Shown here: positions 1 through 11,612 of the stretch, piece after piece | How positions within the stretch are numbered: position 1 is the stretch's first letter | Layout: every line of letters starts with the position of its first letter | Assembly (NCBI GenBank): GCA_030704615.1 | Contig: CM060732.1 | Span: 24,364,001 to 24,428,000 of the forward strand | Reading direction: 5' to 3' | DNA length: 64,000 nt | Origin: Takakia lepidozioides | Taxonomy: Eukaryota > Streptophyta > Takakiopsida > Takakiales > Takakiaceae | Program-made: the position numbers and the translations under genes | Notes under the pieces: model-generated | Database searches by the model: none | The model's input: only the letters and a program-made list of their open reading frames with translations | What the model was told of the DNA's origin: nothing

Positions 1-179
1 GTACTCTTGTCCATTGTTATAAAGATCATCTTGATTCATGTTTATCTATCATGCATTCGGCCAAGCCGACCTTGACTTCTTGTCTAGTCTTGTACCTCTA
101 GTCTGATATCTTGTTTGTGTCCAGTCATGTTCTCGTCCTTTGACAGCATGGAGGAATCAGACCGAATCTGCATACTGGA

Positions 180-540
180 CACTACTACGTTTAGGGGAGG
201 TTAGCGACGCTAGGACGCGCCGGACACGCCGACCCTCCTGCGACTGCAGCGTCGCACAAGCGCCCAGCTCGGGACTTGCGACGTCGGGGCGTCATAATGT
301 CGGTGCTCGGACGATGTTGTGGCATCTTACGATGTCATGCTGTTGCCGGAAAGGAGCCTAACCTCATTCCCCCGCCAACGCACTGGGGGGGTGCGACACC
401 TTGGCATCGCAACAATTTGTTGCGACGCCCCCGGGATGCTGCGACGCTGGGGAATTGGAACGAGACGTCGCAGCCCAGCGACGCTTTTGCGACGGCCGGG
501 CGCTCATGCGGCGACAGGGAATCGCAATGCCCGGAGGAAC

Positions 541-581
<41 letters not shown>

Positions 582-707
582 GTTATTATTATTATTATTA
601 TTATTATAAATTCCCCGCCGTTGCTGCGGCTGCGACGCTACGATTCCCCGGCGTCCTGGGGGCGTCACGGAAAATTGATTCTGGGAGTAGATTGTAGAGC
701 ATAATGA
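180..707. repeat. CG-rich GCGACG-type repeat block with simple repeats
   Basis: This stretch is full of GCGACG/CGTCGC words, unlike the AT-rich DNA after it. It contains a run of about 37 A (541-577) followed by an (ATT)n microsatellite (about 582-606). Open frames through it on both strands are made of poly-Lys/Phe/Asn/Ile and are products of the microsatellites, not genes. It could be a decayed mobile element. Confidence 0.6.
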
Positions 708-1139
708 GCTTGACATCCTCAGACTATAGCCATTGTCCAACAATAAGTTGCAATGCAACTTTGCAAAACTTAAGCCATTGATACATATTTGTTCTTGAAG
801 AACTCTGGGGACAAGTCTCGATGCAAGTTCCAGCTGTGCGAGCTCCTGTAGAGTACGCATAATCTGCAACACAATGATAGGATTAAGATAGTGGTAGTCA
901 CTATGAGCTTGATATGTATATATATACTTGGACTGCTTTTGTGAAACATAGATGTATTGTAGATTTGTTGGTTAGTGTGCAGTGTTTAAGAAATGTTATA
1001 ATGTGGAGGTCCTAGGTTCAAATGTGCATTGCCTAATATATGTAGAACAATGCATGAACTGCCATTGGACAAAACCGGAGTCAATGGTCAACTACTTTTT
1101 GAAATTCAAAATTCAAATTTAAATTCAAATTCAAATTTT

Positions 1140-1560
1140 CTCACCTAAATTCAAATGTACCCTCCTACTGTGTGACGTCTGGGGGTCGCATTTACGACCC
1201 CCGGACGTCCCTAATGCGACGTCGCAGAAAAAACGTCACAGAAAAAAACGTTTTTTTTTAAAACAATAAAAATAAAATAAAATAAAATAATAAATATATA
1301 TTTATAAATTTATTTTAATGCCCGGACGTCGCAAGTCGCGCCGGCGCAGCGGCCGGGGCGTCCCGGGGGGTTTGCGATTCCCCGATGATGCTAATTAGCG
1401 ACGTTCCAGGAGCGACGTCTCTACGACTTCCCGACGTCGCAAAATGCCCCCGGCGCGCCTCGGGCCCCGTAGAGTATTTCCGTCGCTAATCGCGGCGGTT
1501 GGAGGTCGCTGGGGCATCGCTACCCCCTCCCCCCCCCCCCCCCCCCCAAAACCGTAGTAG
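1140..1560. repeat. Second CG-rich GCGACG block with poly-C tract
   Basis: A second block with the same GCGACG/CGTCGC words and A/T runs, ending in a C homopolymer of about 25 bases interrupted by one T (1523-1547). It is preceded by short TTCAAA-type repeats (about 1100-1150). It resembles the block at 180-707 in word content, so both may come from one repeat family. Confidence 0.5.
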
Positions 1561-2353
1561 TGGGAGGAATGGATGCAGCGAAGAAGCGCCGCAGAGACAT
1601 CAAGCTGGTATATCAATAAAAAGAGCAAAACTATCAGGTAAAGTGGGACTTTTACTAATTATCAAGCACACCAATTTTTCACCCACACTAAATCAGGAAC
1701 CCAATGTACCAGCAGGTTAGATATTCGGATCCTGTACTAACTTGATACCCCGGTGAAATCAAATACCTGGGCGGATTTCAAAAAGCCACGGCTTCTCTGC
1801 CAAGCCTCCCCACCTGTGGGCCAAGTCTTGTTGCTTTTTTTTTTGCAGTACGGGCCAAGGCAGGGGATATGGGATGCATACTCAAAACCGTCACCGTATC
1901 CAATTTCCACATTGTCTATGTGTTTAGTACATCGATTACACCATATAGTGTGGACCACAAAATTACGAAGACCCATGATAATTTTGAATGTTCAAATATA
2001 ATGCGACCTCCGTCTACACTAATATTTTATGTTCAAATTTGTTATGGGTTAAATTGAGGGCCACATTAATTACAAACGTCTAAGATTGCTGTGAATTCAT
2101 TATGATGAACATGAATGTATAGAAATATAACACAAATTATCATAAAAATATATCTTCACATCAAATCTTGCAACCACACAATGTTCAAGCTTATGAATAT
2201 GGAAGGAACCAATTCTCCCATAGTATATACTAAAAGTCTAACATTATATTAGATTATAATTTAAATAAAATAAAATAAACCCATAATATTATATAAAATA
2301 TTATATCATTTTACATTATCATTGTAATATTACTATATTGCAATTGATGACAT
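1561..2353. other. AT-rich non-coding stretch
   Basis: I see no gene here. The DNA is AT-rich, especially 2000-2345, with only short random frames. Confidence 0.5.
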
Positions 2354-3476
2354 GTGGCAAAAACACCACCACCACAAGGATTTATTAGCCTTAGACAATA
2401 TTTTCTATCCAGTTGTAGTTGGATTTACTTGGCATTGTGTTTCATGTATGGAAACCCAGGGCAAGCAAAAACAGAAGCAGAAAAATGCCACAGGAGTCGA
2501 CCCTCAGTCCCCCAGGTTTTCCATACTCAGCCACCAGTACCAGGCTCTCAATATCGCTCCATGCCTAAGTACCCGGCTCCCAATCAGCATCCACCCACTG
2601 GCAATGTGGAGGGTCAGTACGCAACGGCCCCCCAACACAATTATGCAGCTGGCCATTATGGCCCTTATGCTCCTTCTCCATATCACCCACCTCCTCCTAC
2701 TGGCAGGCCACCTGAATATCCTCCGCCGTATGCACAGGTCCCATATGACCACTATGGATCCTCGAGTGGTTCCCAGCCACCATGGCCACTGATGGGTAGC
2801 TGGTCGAATCAACCCTTCAACGTTCCCGCACAGGTGCCAGCGGTTCAACCTGCAGGGGATGTGGTTCAATCAAAGGCTGACAGAACCAATGCCTTGAGAT
2901 GAGCAAATTATGTTGTGAAGGTCGCGGCATATAATGTGAAGGAAGAAAGAGAGGCAGAAGGTCTTCCTGCAACTGTAGTTGTTGTGAACAAGGCAGGAAA
3001 AGCAGTTGGTCAAACGAGGAATGTTTGGCATGCGGCCCTCAAAGGTCAAGTTCATCGTATCTGTGATCCTTCTATAGCCATCAACTATCAGCCTGATGAG
3101 ATCATTGAAGAGCTCAAAGAAATCCTGGCCAAGCTATTTGAATATGTCCCACGTGGCTTGGATGATACTGCGTTGCGAAACACAATAGGCACAATTATGA
3201 AGTCCCGACGGCATGACTTGCACAAGGAATGGCAGAAAAGTGGGGGGGAAACCCATGGACGTGTCTGATGAGCATTGGAAGAGCCTCACCTCCTACTGGA
3301 GTACAGAACAGTACTCCAAAGTGCAGACTCGCTTGAAGACAGCAAATGCCTGCATTCAAAATCACACCAAAACGGGCCGGGGAGGGAAGGACAGCATGGA
3401 GGCACGCTTAGTAAGAACCCTCATGAGCTTTCTCAATGTACTCCTCTCAATACATTCTATGAATGCCAGTCTTTAA
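2354..3476 (+). pseudogene. Decayed Ptta/En-Spm-type plant transposase (Transposase_24-like)
   Basis: A Pro/Tyr/Gln-rich N-terminal part (2354-2899) is followed in the same frame, after an in-frame TGA at 2900-2902, by a helical domain (2903-3240) with the motif NVWHAALKG and a region of Ile/Leu-rich helices. Reading then moves to another frame at a run of seven G (3242-3248) and continues with SDEHWKSLTSYW, then a KTANACIQNH/TGRGGKDS stretch. The W..L..YW pattern followed by an N/K-rich and a G-G-S segment is typical of the plant Ptta/En-Spm transposase family (Pfam Transposase_24). The nonsense codon and G-run frameshift indicate a dead copy. No terminal repeats were identified. It lies just outside the left edge of the Mutator-like element. 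Family assignment is by motif recall, not by search. Confidence 0.6.
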
Positions 3477-3790
3477 TGCTGGTTGGCTTATGGTTTAGTA
3501 CGTCAAGCAATTTTGGAGCTGAGCTTTAGTATAAAATTATTTCTGTGCTGACATGATTGTTCAATCCTGACGTTGCATTATCTTCAGTGGTTTTGTTATG
3601 GTTTTGTATGGGTGAGCCATTGAGTACAAATTGCACATTGGCTTCATATTGTTTGTTATGTTGGGTAAATATGTAGGAAAGAGAAACCGGGTGCCCCCCT
3701 ACGTTGGCTGATATACAAGAATACTCTGTCTCAAGGATGTCAGTTGGGAGCGATACGCGGGTAAGTGAGACTCAAGGGGGGTGCTATTCT

Positions 3791-3852
3791 GTGAGCCCAG
3801 AGGCGTGAGCCTGTGAGCCCAGGAAACCGTGAGCCCAGCACAGGCTCACGCC
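3791..3852. repeat. Left end cluster of GTGAGCC motifs
   Basis: Three GTGAGCCCAG copies, an overlapping GGCGTGAGCC and an inverted GGCTCACGCC lie within about 60 bp. Together they form an imperfect palindrome. The same words recur in inverted orientation at 20630-20702. Confidence 0.55.
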
Positions 3853-4466
3853 ATGTCAGCATGCATACAGGGCCTATTTTCGCGGGTGTCACTTATTACC
3901 GCGGGTTGATCAGCCATTTCCAGGGAATGCAGACTGGATGTGTTACATCCATTGTATCCATCCTTTCTATCCATTGCATCCATGTAGACGTTATCAACAT
4001 ACCAAGCCCCTGCATTGGAATGTGCCTACGTCATGAGCAGGTGCACACTCACATCATCCAAAGCGGATCCCTGCGAAATCTTTTCTTACTCACCACCCTT
4101 GCGAACATGCCAGGTATGTGGGGGAGCATCATGGATGCTCACCAGAATTGAGAATGCCTGAACGCTCTTTGATCACGTGGACTTTATATGACGGATTTAC
4201 CAAGACGAGCGAGCAAATGATGCGAGAATGCTCTACCCGAACCAAAGACGTTTGTTTGTTTTTGCAATGCACACAAACCTGTGAGCTCCGCAAAACACTA
4301 CATAGATTGGAGGAACAATCGGGGCAGTCCATGCAACCCCCATCTCCAACGATAGTTTGTTCCCATGACTTTGCATCCCTCGCACACATTGCAAACAGGA
4401 CAACAAGGACACACAACCATCCCATTTCAAAATTGGCCCCGAATGAAAGCAAAATAAAACTTCATA
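3853..4466. other. Non-coding left arm of the Mutator-like element
   Basis: No gene is recognised between the left end cluster and the stop codon of the ParB-methyltransferase gene. It probably holds the 3' flank of that gene plus subterminal sequence. Confidence 0.4.
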
Positions 4467-7400
4467 TCAAGTGTTACAGTCATCAGAATCAGTATCGACC
4501 TCCTGTGCTATGTCGTCCACAAAGATTCCGGCCCCAACACCACGTCTTCTATCATGGCCGTCGATGGTTGGACTGCGAGTGCCATGAATGGACATGCTTG
4601 CTGCGAGTGCCTCTGCATAGACAGGTAGCACGTAAGACTGAGGAGGACTTGAAAGAAGTCCAAAAATGTGTGATAGCCTTGGAGGGTCAGTGGAAGCACG
4701 TGGACTCCTGCACAAGTCGACAATAACCCATTTTGAACACAATGATGCAATGCACAAGTCCAACGAAGAGGATGTCTCCCATGTGCACTTTGCCTTAAGA
4801 ACAATGATTCTGGGTATTGAAACAACAATGCAAGCATCCACAGGTTGAACTTACTCACAGGCAAAGTCGGAGTCCAGCTCCTTGTCGGAAGTCTCCCCTG
4901 TATCAATATCACCGGGAAGGGGCTCCGGAATGCCTTGAGAAGTGTGTCCACCCAAACCCATCAGGAGGTTCTTGAAAATCTCAGCATCCCCTTCAATCCC
5001 AAAGAGATGTCGCGCACTGGCCTTGCAAGTGTGGTACGAAGCACTTGCAGTGGAATTGAAGGAAGGAAACAGACATTGAAGACACATTTGGAACGGTGGG
5101 AAGTGCTGAAAGTGCAAGCTCAAACAAACCTCATGAAATGTGAATGTTGAAGAGACGAACCTGTGCCCATTGACAAATCCAGAACTCTGGCGTCTGTGTA
5201 GGTGCAGCACTCCACAATCGTTTGAATGAAAGTCGGGCTCCTCTCCCTGGCCCCTCTCCAAGGGACCCCATTCCCCCTTCGCAAGCACACATTGTTGTCC
5301 ACGTAGTTGTGGTGCATGTCATCCGTGGGATGATCTGTCCTCTCGTCTATGGACTTGCCCCGGCCCATGAGTGATGGCAAACTCCCTAATGATGGCTGGA
5401 GTCATAGGTGGATGCACTCGGACGAGATAAATAGCTTCAAACAAACGAGTCTGCGAACAAGACATCCACAAGGAACTAAGAAGCTTGAAAACCAGGCCCC
5501 TACATATTCATTTGAGCAACTTATGCAACTCCACCCGAGAACCACCAAGAAGAGGAATAAGAAAGTAGATTTACCACCTCTCCGGACGATGCTGTTCACA
5601 CAATTCCATGTCTTCAGGACCCTCATACCGGAGGCTTTCAAATAGCTGGCAAGTGCACGGCGACAGCGAAGGTCGATGGACTGGATGAGCACCAAAACAC
5701 CTGCATCGGACAGAAAGAAATTGCAAAAGGAGAAAACCCACCGCCAGTAGCGCTCATCAAAAGCATTCCAACCTGGACAAGCACCCGATGGAGGGACATC
5801 TGGGACTGGCAACCCATCAGGGATGTCCAAGATGATGAGTTCGGCTGCATATGGCTTCTCCTTCCCGTTCACCCAGGATTTGGTTGTTTTAGCCTGCAAA
5901 CAAGTATGCAATGGAATGCTCAAGAGGATTGAAACGATCCATGCCCACAACAGACAAGAAGCAAAAGACAACACGCACCGTGCCGAGGAACTCCACAATC
6001 CTCTCCCACACTAGTGATGGCTCGCCCTTGTAATCAGATTTCTTGGACTCCATCATGGCAAGGAACCCGACGTTGGCCATCTCCAACCTGGTAGGGCGAA
6101 TGACCCTCGTGGGATGCTCCACTGCATGGTACAGGTCCTTGGGATCAACCACCCCCTTGTTCTTTCTCCCGGATCCCCTACCATGCGGTGGAGTCTGCAG
6201 GACATCCACCACAGGGCCAGTATCTGGAACACTTCCCTGCCCACCTACCTGCCCTTGTGCCCCCTTCCCCCTACCCCTTCTTTTCCCCACACCACCAGCA
6301 ACATCCTTTCCCTTTGCCTTTCTACCTCTACCCGGGGTATCCTGAGCGGGAGGCTCCTTCTCTGCAAGAGTCCTCAAATTTCTATCATGAATGTCGAGGT
6401 CAGTTGCTGCGGCGTCGGCTGCTATACGCTCATTCTCTCTCCTCAAAGACACCTCCTGAGCTGGGGTCTCAGAATCAGGGCAATCCAAATACCAACTACA
6501 AGCCGAAAGATGGTCTGGGCCCCAATCATGCAAGATCCCCGTAGTAAACATGGTCTGGTTGCCAGCAGGGACAAGCCAAAGGTCCACGAAATCAGGATGT
6601 TTGTCCAAGCAATTCTCTGCCATGAGAACATACTTTATGTACCTGCAGGAACAGAGACAGCCTCATTATGCAATGCAATTATTGTCTCCTAGCTTTTCCA
6701 CCACATCACGAAGACCCCCTAAAAGAGTATGCGGCACAGTACACTGCAACCACCGCACACAAAATAGCCTGAAGGGCCCAGGGTGTGCACGTTGGTGTTA
6801 CTACACACGGATAGAACAAACGAGTGTGCGGCACCACAAACTCATATGAGCCAGCCCAAAACAGGTTGGATGGAGGAGAGTGTGTCTTTGCAAAACAAAG
6901 AAGCACAGTCCATTTCGCACCTGTAAAGGCATCGTTTCCATGCACCTCTCCTTTCTCTTGCTGGTCAAGCTCATTTGTTCGACTGATGCCACCCTCCTTG
7001 CTGAACTCTCTGAAGAAACAAGATTGCCACACTGTGGCTCTCCATTTCCTCATATATGCTTGGAAGGAGACCTTTGGTGCTGTCATGGTGATCCCATAGT
7101 CAGCCAACTGCGTATGTAGAACCGTCCGGGCCCTTTCCTCCAACTGCAAAACAATTCAAATGCAAGAATGAACCCAAAAACAATCACAGCCAATGTAACA
7201 TGGAAAGAGAATGACAGAAAAAATGAAAAGAAAGTGACACAACAAAGGACATCATACCTGGCTCCAGTAAGTGGCCTTGTGAAGCCATGTGTCCAGCACA
7301 TTGTCACTGACAGGAATGACACGCTGGGTCTTCTCTTTCTCCGGCCTGGGGAACATGTGGGTATCCCTAATAGTGGGATCGGAGTTCCATATCTCTAGCC

Positions 7401-10400
7401 ACTTCACCTTCTGTTCTGAAGACACAACGGCGGTAGACAACCTATGTAACTTCTCCTGGGCCATCTCCGGCTTGCCTGGCTTGTTGTAATGGTTTTTCAC
7501 CTCTTGAAGAAACTACGGTCCGAATGATGGGTCAGCAATTCTCAACTGCTTAACAAAAGCACTCATAATAGCCCTTTTTGTGGCGGTCATCTCTTTCTGG
7601 ATGTGACTCTCAACCCCCTTTGTTGTCCTTCTCTCCTCAGGGGTAGAGCTATAGTATTCCAGTTTGCCACGCTCTACTGCATCTGCAATGTCTTGCTGCA
7701 AGGGAATGCACGAGAGTTGCATCAACCCAAGGGCAAGGGAAACAAACAGAAACAAACATGTGGAAGCAGGAATATCGAAAGGCCAGATGATGAAAGATGT
7801 ATCTCACCGCGTACATATACTCCATGAAAGCCTCACGGGTCAACGAGTACCACGTTTCTGATGTCTTCGAGCTTTCGCACTTCTTGTATGTCTCTGCTGA
7901 AAGGATGGTCTTGAAGTTGGTCAAGGGCATCTGCCCAATCCTTTGTATCATGTACAGTGTGTGAACCAGACTCGTTTTGACATGCGATGTCTCCGTCCCT
8001 CTGTAGAATGATGTATGAAAGTGAGAATAAAATTCAAGAACCGTCAATAGAGGATTGGAACAAAAGAACCACGGAACCACAAGTGGAACATGTAGAATGA
8101 GAAACCAACTTGTTCACATCATTCATTGCCGTCAGAAGACCCATCATGTTCCCGTCACAAGCCAACACCATCGATCAAACAGAGTAATGCCACTCTTCCT
8201 CCTCTGAGTGCAGCCTCCCAATGACAGCCATCCATGCAAGCAACCGGTGGTTGCCATCCCATATGTGAAACATCTTCCCTGAGAATGCCTGGGTTGATGG
8301 TTTCCTGGAGAGAAGTAGTTCAAAGGATTCGTTCACCTGTCTCCAAATGGGATCCCAGGAGTCCACGATTGACTCATCCACAAGGAGCTCATTACCTCTG
8401 GAATCCCTAGTAGAAACGTAAAAGACTGCGGATCCATCCAAATACCCATGAACAAACTCGGCCTCCAACTTCAGGATGTCCTTGATGAGGGGTGGACGAA
8501 CGACGGGCATGGCAACCAACCTACACAGGGGAATCTTCAACCTCCCACCCGGGGCAAACATACTTTGCACCACAAGCTGAGAGTTTACCTTCTGACCCCC
8601 CAGCATCTTGGCGGCTTTGCTTTCATAGAACTCATCGTCCACATCAACAATGATCTCCTTCCCCTGCCCCGAAGGGTTCTCATCCGCCACCCTTTGCATC
8701 TTCTCCTACAAGGTTGATCATTCAAATTGATATAAGAGAGAGGCAAGAAAAGATTGTGTTTTGAGCATGGCAGACAGGCACTGTGTGGCCCAATCTCTCA
8801 TCAGAAAACAAGCAGTGTGGGGGCTGAAAATAGTGTGCGTTGCCGCACACTGTTTCAGCTTCCAAATAGGGGTGTTTTGAAAATGACATTTGGCCCTATG
8901 TGGTACATTACCACACAAAAAAAAAGGCAGAGAGGGGGCCAAGAAGGGGGCACAAACAGTGTGCGTTGCTGCACACTATTCGTGCTTCCAACTATGGGTG
9001 TATTGAGCATGCATACTCGCCCTGTTTGTCCCAATTTCAAAAAACAAGCAGAGAGGGGGCTCAAAACAGTGTGCGTTGACGCACAGTGTTTGAGCTTCCA
9101 ATTCGGGGTTGATTCAACCTGCCAGAGTGGCCATAGGGGCCCGATATTCACATCAAAAAACAAGTAGAGAGAGGGCTTGAAACAGTGTGCGTTGCCGCAC
9201 ACTGTTTGAGCTTCCAATAAGGGTTGGATTCAACCTAGCAGAGTGGCCCTAGGTGGCCTATTTTCACAACAAAAATGAATCACAAAGGGGGGGCTCAAAC
9301 AGTGTGCGTTGGTGCACGCTGTTTGAGCTTCCAATAAGGGGTGGATTCAACCTGCCAGAGTGGCCCTATGTGCCCGATTTTCACATCAAAAAACAAGCTA
9401 AAAACGTGGCTCAAACAGTGTGCATTGCCGCACACTGTTTGAGCTTCCAATAAGGGGTGGATTCAACCGGCCAGAGTAGCCTTAAGGGCCCGATTTCACA
9501 TAAAAAAACAAGCATAGACGGGGCTCAAAACAGTGTGCGTTGCCGCACACTGTTTGAGCTTCCAATAATGGTTGGATTCAATCTGCCAGAGTGGCCCTAT
9601 GTGGCCTATTTTCACAACAAAAATGAATCAAAAAGAGGGGCTCAAACAGTGTGCGTTGGCGCACACTATTTGAGCTTCCCATAAGGGGTGGATTCAACCT
9701 GCCAGAGTGGCCCTATGTGCCCGATTTTCACATCAAAAAACAAGCAAGTAAGGGGGCTTAAACAGTGTGCGTTGCCGCACACTGTTTGAGCTTCTGATTT
9801 GGGGTGGATTCAACCTGCCAAAGTAGCCTTAGGGGCCCGATTTTCACATCAAAAAACAAGTAGAGAGGGGGCTCAAAACAATGTGCGTTGCGGCACACTG
9901 TTTGAGCTTCCAATTCGGCGTGGATTCAACCTGGGAGAGTGGCTCTAGGTGCCTGATTTTCACATCTAAAAACAAGCAAGTAAGGGGGCTCAAACAGTGT
10001 GCGTTGCCGCACACTGTTTGAGCTTCCAATTCGGGGTGGATTCAACCTGCCAGAGTAGCCTTAGGGGCCCAATTTTCACATCAAAAAACAAGCAGAGAGT
10101 GGGCTCAAAACAGTGTGCGTTGCGGCACATTGTTTGAGCTTCCAATTTGGGGTGGATTCAACCTGCGAGAATGGCTCTAGGTGCCCAATTTTCACATCTA
10201 AAAACAAGCAAGTAAGGGGGCTCAAACAGTGTGCGTTGCCACACACTGTTTGAGCTTCCAATTTGGGGTGGATTCAACCTGCCAGAGTAGCCTTAGGGGC
10301 CCGATTTTCACATCAAAAAACAAACAGAGAGTGGGCTCAAAACAGTGTGCGTTGTGGCACACTGTTTGAGCTTCCAATTCGGGGTGGATTTAACCTGCGA

Positions 10401-11612
10401 GAGTGGCTCTAGGTGCCCGATTTTCACATCTAAGAACAAGCAAGTAAGGGTGCTCAAACAGTGCGCGTTGCCGCACACTGTTTGAGCTTCCAATTCGGGG
10501 TGGATTCAACCTGCCAGAGTAGCCTTAGGGGCCCAATTTTCACATCAAAAAACAAGCAGAGAGTGGGCTCAAAACAGTGTGCGTTGCCGCACACTGTTTG
10601 AGCTTCCGATTCGGGGTGGATTCAACCTGCCAAAGTGGCTCTAGGTGCCCGATTTTCACATCTAAAAACAATCCAGTAAGGGGGCTCAAACAGTGTGCGT
10701 TGCCGCACATTGTTTGAGCTTCCAATTTGGGGTGGATTCAACCTGCCAGAGTGGCCATAGGGGCCGGATTTTCACATCAAAAACAAAGCAGAGACGGGGC
10801 TCAAAACAGTGTGCGTTGCCGCACACTGTTTGAGCTTCCAGTTTGGGGTGGATTCAACCTTTCAGAGTGGCCCTAGCGGCCCGATTTCATATCTAAAAAC
10901 AAGCAGAGAGGGGGCACTGCTCAACCTGCTAGAGTGGATTCAACCTGCTAGAGTGGCCCTATGTGCCCGAATTTCACATCAAAAAACAATAAAAAAAATA
11001 AGGGGCTCAAACAGTGTGCGTTGCCGCAGATTGTTTGAGCTTCTAAATAGGGGTGGATTGAACCAGACAGAGATGCCGTATGTGGGCGATTTTCATATCA
11101 AATGAGAAGCACAAATGAGGTCTCAAATGGTGTGCGTTGCCGCACACTATTTGAGATTCCAATCAGTGGTGGATTGAACCAGACAAAGAGGCCCAACTTG
11201 ACCGATTTTCACATCAAAAATGAAGCACAAAGACAGGGTCTCAAACAGTGTGTGTTGCCACACTCTGTTTGAGCTTCCAAATAGGTGTGGACATCACTTG
11301 TACCTTTTTTTTAGCTTCTCCAGAAGACTCCCCAATCGCCGGAGAACCTTTGCGCTTCGGACTGCTCTCTACGCCGAGCATGTTCTGGAGCATCTCCCCC
11401 ATCATCTTTTCCACTATCTGCTTCTTCGTGAGTCCAGCATCAACATCATCTTCGGCGTCCGACTCTCCCTCGGATACAGTCTCATCCTCCTTTGTTCTCG
11501 GAAGTATGGCGGGCTGCTGCTCTTCTCCAGAATTCGGCTCTTCCATCGCCAAACTTTCCTCTTTGCCCTCTTCTTCCTCTTTTTCCTCTTCGTCTACTCT
11601 TTCCATCCTCAT
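4467..11612 (-). pseudogene. ParB-like / beta-class DNA methyltransferase fusion gene, ten exons, two in-frame stops
   Basis: Exons (minus): 11304-11612, 8110-8705, 7808-8000, 7258-7695, 6716-7143, 5979-6642, 5575-5893, 5157-5385, 4855-5043, 4467-4809. All phases agree, giving about 1235 residues. Residues 1-103 are acidic and Lys-rich. About 160-300 resemble a ParB/sulfiredoxin fold: KIPLCRLV early, then WDGNHRLLAW, then VLACDGNMMGLL. AT-hook-like GRGRK, KRRGRGKG and HGRGSGRK lie around 740-800. About 877-1080 resemble a permuted N6/N4 methylase: motif IV region IILDIPDG, then motif I VLDLSMGTGS, then LFGIEGD. The order IV before I is that of the beta class. The usual DPPY is changed to DIPD, so catalysis is doubtful. 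In-frame TGA (8175-8177) and TAG (7513-7515) suggest a dead copy; both fit C-to-T change. Introns 5 and 8 need weaker GTCTTC/GTCTCT donors. Probable role: DNA binding or modification for the transposon (inference). Confidence 0.7.
8830..11290. repeat. 116-bp tandem satellite array filling intron 1 of the ParB-methyltransferase gene
   Basis: About 21 head-to-tail units of about 116 bp. The recurring word AGTGTGCGTTG falls near 8838, 8951, 9066, 9184, 9300 and so on to 11247. Most units carry a hairpin: stem CAGTGTGCG, loop TTGC, stem CGCACACTG, followed by TTTGAGCTTCCAA and GGATTCAACCTGCCAGAG. Between about 9730 and 10730 two unit types alternate: one with AGTAGCCTTAGGGG, the other with GTGGCTCTAGGTGCC. 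This gives a 232-bp higher-order dimer. Outer units are more diverged, as expected for an array homogenised from its centre. The array is flanked by the exon 1 donor (11303) and the exon 2 acceptor (8706), so it lies wholly in the intron. Open frames of 61 codons every 232 bp are artefacts of the repeat. Confidence 0.9.

Noticed and set aside
504-872. 122-codon minus-strand frame with poly-Phe and poly-Asn
   Set aside because: It runs through the poly-A and (ATT)n microsatellites; no conserved domain.
9844-10725. Four near-identical 61-codon minus-strand frames spaced 232 bp apart
   Set aside because: They are a by-product of the dimeric satellite, not genes.
8830-11290. CRISPR-like look of regularly spaced palindromic repeats
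   Set aside because: Units are 116 bp with conserved rather than unique spacers, in a eukaryotic intron; it is a satellite.
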